Positions 55,906 to 64,000 of a DNA stretch of 64,000 nt are shown piece by piece. The notes below the pieces were generated by a model. That model had not been told where the DNA came from and did no database searches. It saw nothing but the letters and a program-made list of their open reading frames with translations. The stretch covers positions 606,102,636-606,166,635 of the forward strand of contig NC_056748.1 of NCBI RefSeq assembly GCF_019279795.1, in the 5' to 3' direction. The DNA is from Protopterus annectens (Eukaryota > Chordata > Ceratodontiformes > Protopteridae). Made by a program: the position numbers and the translations under genes. Position 1 is the stretch's first letter; the number at the start of each line of letters is the position of its first letter.

Positions 55906-57439
55906 ACTAATTATTTATGCTTAGCTGGTGTACCTACTTTTTACTGAAATTTGAGGGGTAGGCTACATTAGCACAACATGCTTCAAAATGATTTTTACTA
56001 GGAAAAAATTATCTGTCCAGGTAATGTATTAAAACATCAGTGGGATATCAAATATATAGAATTAACCAGAGGTGTAACTATCTCTACTGGTGTCTGGTGC
56101 TGTCCTGGCTGGTATCCTCGTAAAGGTCCTCTGTTCTCGATGCATACATTTCTACAATTTGTGCCACACAATAAGTGGTAAGCGCTTCAGTTCTAAAGGA
56201 AAAAAAATAACAAAAAAGCTATTTTTTTATTTTTTTTTTTATTTTAAATTGTTGCAGCTGTTTTCTACACATGCACAGAGTGCAAAGCACTTTAGTTTTG
56301 ACAAGTGCCCCCTAACACACTGTGCCTAGGGCAGCTGCTGCCTTCACCCCACCCTATCTGTGCTACTAGAATAACAATGAACACACCATATGAATTCATA
56401 TGGTCAACATGCATTTAAATATTATGTGCTTCTAATATATTTTTTAATAGTACGTGGATGTAAATAAAACACAGTGCAAATGAAGTTAAGTAGTTGTGAA
56501 GGTTCTGGAATTTATCACTTTTGAATTAATTCCTATTTTATGGAGTGTTTTAAGACCTTTAACCTAATGAAAGCTTTCTGAAGAACTTGTATATACCAAT
56601 TCTGAGATCACTATATCTCATGGAATAGCATATATTCTGAGAAATGGCCATATCTGACTTGGTATACAAGTCCATTTTTGGGGGGGGGGATTCAGTCTCT
56701 GTATTTTGGGACCCGCTCACATGTTCCGACATTTCCGATGGTTACCACCCAGTTCTTCAGTGTCAGCTTTCCCTGCCCAGTAAATTACAGCCCTAGTTTT
56801 GCTATTCCAAACATGAGATTAGCCATTCAACAGCTGTAAATAATTACTTAGTATCATTTCTATTCCTAAGAGAAATTAAAAATGATCTTATTAGTTAGTA
56901 CTTGCCAGTCTCAAGTTGTTATCCAGTTTGCAAAACTGCATGAAAAGGCTGTGTATCTACATTAATTTCTCCCTATGTAGTAATACCCTACTGACTCCCA
57001 GCAAGGTTTCAAGCCTAAACATGGGGTAGAGATTACACTGATCAATCCATTAAGCACATTCTGACTACTACAAAGGTCAATGTATATTCATCCTCTTTCT
57101 AGACTGAAGCACAAACCATTCAACTGGCTCTGTTTTGCAGGGACATTCTTATTTTCAGGTCAGATTTAACCCCTGCAAGTGATGCAACTGATGCACCTGT
57201 TTATTGGGGCATGTCCCTATTTTTAGGCTTGATTTACCCTTCACACAATTTTCTGAACTCCCCATCACACATGGAAACTGAAGCTGTCTAATACATAGTA
57301 AACCACACCACACAACTGACAACTAACAGCACCAGTCATTTTAAGAGGACGCACATCTCTCATCTCCTTTTCAAAAGTAAAAATAAATGACCTTGTGTGG
57401 GAAAAATTTGTAATAAAGTTTACAGATTTTACACCATCT
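55906..57439. other. no gene seen
   Basis: Contains T-rich (56221-56246) and G-run (56680) tracts. No supported gene or element. Confidence 0.4.
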
Positions 57440-57635
57440 CTTTGATAATGTTCTTAATTTTATTTTTTTGAAACTATTTTTTAAACATTCCTGAAAAATA
57501 TCCCATATTCCTCATAGAAGCGGTAAAAATTGTATTATTTGGTATTCAAATTTTGTGCTAATTAGATGCCCCAATTTTTCGCTGGATGTAGTTACTTTTC
57601 AAGGGCCTTTGTACCTCTTGCAAGTTGAGAGGTAT
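57440..57635 (+). mobile_element. MITE right end, partial
   Basis: GCAAGTTGAGAGGTATGC at 57618-57635 is the right TIR of the hAT-like family. A matching left end could not be found nearby. The interior is not clearly like the other copies, so the left limit is a guess. Confidence 0.4.
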
Positions 57636-60014
57636 GCTTTCAGCAAGGTGTTTGATATTGTATATTTTGTCTTGCTGCTCAACTGACTAGCCTAGTTTAG
57701 TTTAACAACTCATGATGTCAATTGGTTCAACTGTTACATAGCAGGAATATACTTTGAAAGTTCAGTGACAGCCTTTCTTCTTCTTTGAGGCATTGGGTTA
57801 CATTAGCTGGCACTGCCAAAGACCAAGGCCATGCTATGTAGTGAGTATAAGTTTTTCAGCACATTGACATTACCACAACTGGCTAGCAAGTCTTTATCTG
57901 ATACTCCTGTTCTTCAGGTGAAGTCCCTCATATACTTGCGCTTTCTATTTGTAGAAGAAATGCCACATTCTGAGAAGATCTCCTGTGCTGTAAAAATAAC
58001 TACTATATGGTTTCAAAGTTCCCTCACTCACTTCTAAAAATACAGTTAAATGTTTGGTTCTTTCTCTGGGATCTTGTATGACATTTGCATCCTATTAATC
58101 TTCACCAGACAAATGTCAATGAATTCAGCTCTTTGTCTAACAGGCCTGCAGGATTCATCCTGGGAAGAGATGGTTATACTCATTACTGGTCCGTCTTCTG
58201 AGAGTTTGTCTGATGCTCATGTCATTCTAAAGCCAGGTGTTTCTCCTCTTTAAGGTCTGAGGGGGGACATCCAGTGAAGAAGTTGTATACTATCACCATC
58301 TGTTAGTCACATACCCCATCACATGGGAAGTTGAGGACAGCATCTTCTGATGTGCCATACTTTATTTTGTAGAAATATTTGTCAAATCAAAGAAAGTTCC
58401 AGCCATACTTTCACCTCTGAAAGTATTCAAATTGCCAACCTACTATTAGGAATCATCAACTTGTGTGAAATAGTCCTTGCCTTTTGTTGGCCAGTAAAGC
58501 ATTGTGCAAAGACCTGTTTGTTATTCCGTGCCTATATAACTGCTTATTTATGTTCCACTGCTGTTAAAACACTGCTCAAGTGGTACTTTATATATTTGTT
58601 CTCTATGAGGAGTTTAAAACCTCCTTGAACTCTCTAGAAAATGGATCATGGACTCAGTGGGACTCCATAGTGAAGACATTTTAAATGCATAAAATTGAGT
58701 GAGTATGTGTAAAACAAAATCTTTCATACTGCACTGTGCTCATTATATAGAAAATGATTTAATGTATGCATATACAAGTAAAATGTCCACCATACATAAC
58801 TGCTCAGCTTTAGAGTCTCATCTGAATTAGTTCTAAAGAACAAAAGGGTTTTTCCTTGTACAATATCTTATCTAACATAGGTTTATTTTATTCAGAATAC
58901 AAAAAAAAAAAAAAAAAATCCCCACCCCATACCTACTAGCTCCAGAACTTGAATGTAGCTTGCTCTTTTTTTTAAATATCAAATGGATTTGTGCTATTAT
59001 TTATCTTTACTTCACATAAAATGTGCACATATTTTATTTGTTAACTAGGTATACCAGCTAGTAATAAATACCTCATTTCAAGGGTAATTGAGAAGCATTG
59101 TTTAGTTAAGTGACTTGCTCAGAATAAAAATGCAGGCAGATGGAAAGTGAGCAAATCAATAATGCTTTCAGCTAAACTGCCATATAATAGACACTTTTAG
59201 AATATTTTTTTTGTCATAGACTGATGTTTACATTGGGCTATGAAAATAACCTGCAATGATAAATCATGTTATCAGAGTTATAATACCAAATGTAATGCAC
59301 TGCACAATGACAGTGTAGTTGTTAACACACCTATAGTTTGTTATGCCAGCATCGTTCACTATGCTTAAGTACATTGTTCATAGAGTACATCAAAAGCTAA
59401 CTATAGCAATGACTCCATGAAACTGGCACTTGTACTAAAACAATTACAGGAAGAAGCACAGCAGCTTCTCGGGTAAAGGAGGAGAGTGATATTCACTATT
59501 TGCTCTTCTGCATTTTCACTATTTGCTCTTCTGCATTTTCGGTCGATTTTTTTGACAGCACTCTGCTTTTGAGTGCTAACACTTCAATAGGGAGTTAAAT
59601 TGCACATTTCTTACTCTTCTTTTCTGGTACTGAATAAAGCAAATCACAGCTGGCTATTGGGTTATCCATGAATGCACTCATTGAAATGGCTCCTTCTTTT
59701 TATGCCGTGAGATCTGTATGAATGATGGACATTGTGCTGTTTGGCTGTCAAAGGATCATGTTCAGAAATCTGTATCACTAGTGCCCAGATGTGCCTACAG
59801 TGTGCATTATAAAATGTCCTGTTTTTAGCCATGATGACAGCAGATTATATCAATGTATCACTATGGGTTTGGATCACTGACTCAAAAGTGACTCAGAAAT
59901 TGGAGTAGATAGTGGGAAGCATTTAATGTAGGCTTTGGAATTAACTTAATTTTATCTAAAGTTAGTAAATATATTCAAAATAATGTGAGTATGCTTGATA
60001 TTATGTAATATATG

Positions 60015-60015
<1 letters not shown>
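57636..60015. other. no gene seen
   Basis: Frames at 57831-58628 are open for up to 92 residues but have no recognised domain. An A run lies at 58901-58918. A 23-base direct duplication (TTCACTATTTGCTCTTCTGC type) lies at about 59490-59540. Confidence 0.35.

Positions 60016-60086
<71 letters not shown>
60016..60086. repeat. (TG)n microsatellite
   Basis: About 35 uninterrupted TG units. Confidence 0.95.
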
Positions 60087-60088
<2 letters not shown>

Positions 60089-60382
60089 AAAGTTTGTATT
60101 CAAATTTGAAATGCAAGGAAATGTCAAAACAGTTGTAAAACCTTGATTTCTTCACTGTACAGCTCTGACTGAGTCAGTTTGCTGAAAATCATTGAGAGGC
60201 ACTGTAACATTTTATGATTTTAGGTCTTTTCTAATAAGTAAAGTAACATAAGGGCATGTGACTAAAACATGGGGATCTAAGTGGCTCAAATAAGCAAGTA
60301 GAAATAATCATTGGAAAAAGGTCCTCCTTTTTGGGCTTTAATTGTATATGGACAGACTGCTGTATTTTATTTATCTTGGGGA

Positions 60383-60454
60383 TCTCTGGTGGTCTAGTGG
60401 TTAGGATTTGGTGCTCTCACTGCCACAGCCCGGGTTCTATTCCTGGTCAGCGAA
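60383..60454 (+). tRNA. decayed tRNA-Glu(CTC)-like sequence
   Basis: 72 bases matching the vertebrate tRNA-Glu layout. GTGGTCTAGTGGTTAGGATT (D arm with the A box) is followed by anticodon CTC in TGCTCTCAC and by CCCGGGTTCTATTCCTGG (T arm with the B box). Substitutions include A for G in the B box (TTCTATT for TTCGATT) and a mismatch in the acceptor stem near the 3' end. It is probably a pseudogene or the head of a tRNA-Glu-derived SINE. No intact SINE body follows that I recognise. Confidence 0.7.
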
Positions 60455-60723
60455 TTTCAGTGATTTTAGAATTGTCTCATGACACTTGTGTAGAGTACTG
60501 AGTTCTCTTATCTATGTATTTAGAGAGGGGTTCTAATCTCACTGCATGCAACTGGGTGTGTCTGTCTGTCTAGTCAGAAGACCATAATTGAGTGTACTGC
60601 AATTACTACTCCAAACCTATGGAGCACTGATTGTGCTGAAGTGCTTGTTTGCTTTACTTGCTGTTTTCTGCCTGACTGTTGCTGAACTCTGCCTGCATTT
60701 GATTTTACCCAACTATTGTACTG

Positions 60724-60893
60724 TTAAACTTGGTGGCTTTTGAGTTGCCCGCCCCTACTACAAATTTGATTTTGGACACTCCTCCCAGTTCCATCTCATC
60801 AGCTCATTCTACTGTGTATGGAGTGATCAGTTTGGGAGGCCCACCCAATTAATCTCTTAAACTTGAATTTTCTTCTGTTTCCTCCATTCCCAC
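60724..60893 (+). promoter_or_regulatory. conserved 5' UTR block (LINE H copy)
   Basis: CTTGGTGGCTTTTGAGTTGC, TTTTGGACACTCCTCCCAGT and CATCTCATCAGCTCATTC match the LINE B block closely. Confidence 0.6.
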
Positions 60894-61956
60894 ATACTTA
60901 AATTTCACTTTATTCAGCCCTAATCTAGTACTTTATTTTTCTTTTTGATGTTTGTTCTTGGTGTTCAGTTGCATTTATTACTGCTTATTAGTAGTCTGAT
61001 TACATTGCAACTGTTATTCTAAACCTCTTAGTTTTGATTTAAGCACTTGGGCTGCAACCTAGTTATCTTAAAGTTTTGTGGTCTATGCTCTTGTGGCAGG
61101 AGAGGTAACTTACAGCCTTGTAAATTGGGAATTGCTGGTTAAAGGCTCATTGTGTCTGTTATTATAAAAGTGTCTTAATTCTGGTTTGAGCTTGGACTTC
61201 AGGCCAGTTATTTTGCATTAAGAAGCTTTGTGGTCTACACAATTTACCAGAGTTGCTCAGAGTTTGATGTTCTTAGCCAGAGGTCTGGAGAGGATCTGAA
61301 CGAAAATCCAAGGCATCCACTGAAATTTTCTAAACACTAGTATAATTTAAGCCTGTATTGCACTTTTGTGAACTGTTTATTGAACCACTGCTTCATTTTA
61401 CTGTTTTTGCTGCTGTGACTGCTTCATTCATCACTTTGTATCATTGCTACGTTTGCCTTAATTCGCATAGGCTAGATTTGGACTTGCTGATTCTAGATTG
61501 TTTGGTATCACTTGAGCACTAAAACCAGCCATCTTGCATTAAGAGAGCCTCCCTGCACCCTTGTGGCAGAAATGCATAGCTCAGGACCCATCTGAGTTGG
61601 GGATTCCTGGAATAAGGTTCTGTGTGCGGCATTCCTATTGGTAGTCTGTTAAAACTGTTTGAATTTGCTTGTATTTAAGCCTTGTGTTAGTGCGTAGCTG
61701 TGCACCATGCAATTTGGGTTAGTGGTGCCCTGAATAGATACAAACTCCTAGATATAACATTTTCCTTAGAGGACAGTCAGTGGAACCCTCCCAGTTTCCC
61801 CTGCTGCACTGCAGGCAACTCAGATGAGCACTGAGCGGCATTGTCACACATTTTAATCCCTAATCCCCAATAGAATAAGTCCCCTTGCTAACCCCAGAGT
61901 AATAGCTGGTCTACGTTGCCTACCCCCTAACCATACTTATGGTTTAACCTGCAACA

Positions 61957-63203
61957 ATGGAAAGTCAGATTCCCAAACATTTCTTCAACCAACCTGATTG
62001 ACATGGGCATCCTGAGGCAATGTAGTAATTGCTTCGTGTGTATTGACAACCATTTGCAACTGTAGCAAACAAATGCATTATGTGAGAGATGTAACTATAA
62101 TATGAAACTGGAATTGATCCTCTCACTTAATAATAAACAAGATGTCAAACAGGTTGTCAGTACACACGTCGCTCCTCCCACACACAAGATAAAGTCACAA
62201 CACACAAGCCCACATATGTGGAGGTACTTTAATAAGAGCCTGCTGAAAGACCAGAGACCTCTGAAGGGCAAACAACTCACACATGCTAGAGCATGACCAA
62301 AATCTACTACACATAACACACATACCAGTGTCCAGGCGAATAAGCCCCTAAAGGCAGATGTCCTGGTCATAGGAGATTTCCATAGTGAGACACACATGCC
62401 CCCATACCCCTCAACTGTTTTAGATTTTCACTGTATGTCCAGATTTTTGCCTCATATTTTTGGTCTATTCCTCATAAAATTTGCGATTTTTCTGGATTTG
62501 GTGGCAAATCAGTGAGAACTGAATTCACTAATTCACTAAATGACAGGCTTTTCAGTTTCAGACTTCATATCCTTCAAAAAATGCATGGTAACACAAGACC
62601 TTTTATTCTAGCAACTTTCTAACTTTATAAGATCAGTATTTAAAATTTGCCCCTATTTTTGGGACTTCAACCACCCATTTGTTTTGGCTTTGTCCAGATT
62701 TCTTATAGTAAGAGGTTGATAGCTATGATGCCCCCCCTCACCAGACTGGACAAGCAGAATGTCAGGGTCGGCTGCTTGTCAGGTGCTAGGATCCATCAAG
62801 TCATGCACACACTCAAGTCACTTAAAAACAATTACTGTTATAACTCTTGTCATGGTGGGTGAATGACTTGAGACATACCTACTGTATGAAGAAACATGAC
62901 TGAACTCTCAGACTGTGTGCCCCAGGCAGGTATGTTCCTAGTCCTAAGCAACATTATGCCTTCACCCAGGATGATGCCACAATATAAACAAAAATTGATT
63001 GACTTCAACAATTGGCTTAGCTTCTGGTGTCAGTCCAGGGGGATCTGGTATCTGTCAGCCTGGGAAGACATGGTCGACAGAGTATGCTGCTTTGCCAGAG
63101 ATGATCTTCACCTGTCTCCTCTAGGCTTTTGAATATTGGCAAAGATGCTTGCATCACCCATAGTGCCTTTTTAGGCAATACTAAATCAATACTGCCAACA
63201 TAA
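61957..63203 (+). pseudogene. LINE H ORF1, broken and interrupted
   Basis: MESQIPKHFFNQPD start, then GILRQCSNCFVCIDN and a CERCN-like knuckle near 62088, and YVEVL-type linker sequence. GDSIV is only partly kept (about 62372). A MITE occupies 62403-62727. After it the esterase resumes with LTRLDKQNVRVGCLSGARIH, then ELSDCVPQAGMFLVLSNIMP and RDDLHLSPLGF (Gly of DGLH lost, Asp and His kept). Several stops and frame changes. Confidence 0.75.
62403..62727 (-). mobile_element. hAT-like MITE, copy 2 (inverted) in LINE H ORF1
   Basis: Left end CATACCCCTCAACTG, right end GTTGATAGCTATG. The interior is the reverse complement of the 306-604 copy (AGATTTTTGCCTCATATTTT, TTTGGTCTATTCCTC). ATGCCCC lies on both sides as a 7-8 base target duplication, and removing the element rejoins the ORF1 phrase VPLTRLDK. 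Confidence 0.8.
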
Positions 63204-63233
63204 AAAGAATCCTCTACAGACCAACTGAAGGTT

Positions 63234-64000
63234 ATTCTGCTTAACGCTAAGCATCTAAACAGGAAACTGCACACACTGGAAGCTCTCCTCACCTCGGAAG
63301 ATGCTTATGTCCATACAGTCAACAAGACTTTGGTTCAAGGCTGCAAAAAGCACCCCAGTCATGCAAGGCTACAATGCCTTTCACACATTCAGACCTCAAA
63401 ACAAATGTGAAAGAACCAACCGTGGAGGTGTATACCTATTTAATAAATCCAAATACACCTGGAGATTGGTTAGACGATATGACTGTCTTGAGCTACTCCA
63501 AGTCCAAATAACTATAGGTAAAACACCTTTCCACATCATTACTAGTTAGCTACAGGTCCCCCCCATGAACAATGAGAAGCACATCACCTCCCTGTACTTG
63601 CTTGAATCACTGTATATACACCAAATACCTTGGTCATGGGAGATTTCAACTATCCTTCTGTCAAGTGGGTGACGTGCACAAGCTCAACTGCACTGAGGTT
63701 TCTGGACTTGATAAAAATGCTCTGGAACAGTTACTCTGCACCCCCACAAGGGGCTTAAATGTTCTAGACTTAGTACTCACCAATATGGGGGGGAGGGGGC
63801 ATTGCACTAACACCTGTTCTTCCCTCCATAGTAAGGTCTGACCATAAATCTGTCTTGTTTGAAGTCACAATCAGACCTGACACCTCAACAAGGGTAATAA
63901 AGATGAGACACTTCTCCAAAACAAACTATAGCCTACTAAGTGATGGTTTGAAACATTTCAGACTCCCTGATAACACAGTCTACAATGTCTCCTCTGTAGA
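63234..64000 (+). pseudogene. LINE H ORF2, endonuclease start (cut by window end)
   Basis: The start position reads ATT (ATTCTGCTTAACGCT) about 30 bases after the ORF1 stop. Worn endonuclease boxes follow: SLEALLTSEDA-type sequence, FKAAKSTPVMQGYNAFHTF, GDFNYPSVKW near 63640, NALEQLLCTPTRGLNVLDL and SDHKSVLFEV near 63838. Frame changes are frequent. The RT would lie beyond the window. Confidence 0.75.

Larger units (their letters stand above)
60640..64000 (+). mobile_element. LINE H, CR1-like, runs off the window
   Basis: The 5' UTR begins with part of a 305-type monomer (60640-60710). The conserved block (60724-60893), two 154-type units (61040 and 61187) and one 438-type unit (about 61360-61700) follow. 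ORF1 is at 61957-63203 and is interrupted by a MITE, and ORF2 starts at 63234. The order of 5' UTR modules is the same as in LINE B, so it belongs to the same old subfamily. Confidence 0.8.

Noticed and set aside
57831-58628. Consecutive open frames of 60-92 residues that might be exons
   Set aside because: No recognised domain, no convincing splice sites and no conserved pattern with anything else in the window.
59559-59580. Inverted repeat GCACTC with GAGTGCTAA, like the bacterial CIRCE operator
   Set aside because: The loop is 7 bases, not 9, and the setting is a vertebrate genome with no heat-shock operon. It is a chance hairpin.

Overview
The window looks like a slice of a large, transposon-filled vertebrate genome. 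It is AT-rich, with long CA, TA and TG microsatellites. Most of the recognisable sequence is non-LTR retrotransposon (LINE), plus a Penelope-like element, tRNA-derived SINEs and small hAT-like elements. No spliced host gene could be supported. The mix of a CR1-type LINE with an esterase ORF1, a DANA/V-SINE-type SINE and a Penelope element fits a non-amniote vertebrate with a big genome. A lungfish, cartilaginous fish or amphibian are all possible; this is inference and the sequence alone does not decide it.

The main player is one CR1-like LINE family, named here by copy. LINE A (3661-7996) is nearly complete and sits inside the 5' UTR of LINE B (about 3541-15161). LINE C is at about 24200-28285. 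LINE D (32422-35841, minus strand) is nested inside older LINE E (31575-36175). LINE F (36180-40265), LINE G (40266-44090) and LINE H (60640 to the window end) complete the set. Older scraps lie at 2040-3500, 15162-15765 and 17640-17800. Each fuller copy has a 5' UTR, often built of tandem monomers, then ORF1 (zinc-finger-like cysteines plus an SGNH/GDSL esterase), then a spacer of 29 bases, then ORF2 (APE endonuclease plus reverse transcriptase). The 3' UTR ends in a hairpin and repeats of TATGAACC. A tRNA-headed SINE (11274-11421) carries the same 3' tail and is probably mobilised by this LINE.

Region by region: 1-2040 holds a small TIR element, an unrecognised decayed coding-like stretch on the minus strand and an L2-like tail. 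2040-15765 is the nested A/B LINE complex with a DANA-type SINE and the 305-base monomer array. 15.8-24.2 kb is mostly unannotated, with old RTE-like and other LINE scraps. 24.2-28.4 kb is LINE C. 28.4-31.6 kb is unannotated apart from microsatellites. 31.6-44.1 kb is a run of LINEs E/D/F/G. 44.5-50.05 kb is a Penelope-like element on the minus strand in a tandem arrangement, with a hammerhead-ribozyme-like motif. 51.6-52.8 kb is an L1-like fragment, and 53.1-53.8 kb is a possible solo LTR. 54-60.6 kb is mostly unannotated, with small repeats and a decayed tRNA-Glu-like sequence. 60.6-64 kb is LINE H.

The most novel-looking features are the modular, tandemly repeated LINE 5' UTRs, the constant ORF1-ORF2 spacer, the LINE/SINE pair with a shared 3' tail, and a family of small elements with 13-base TIRs and 8-base target duplications.
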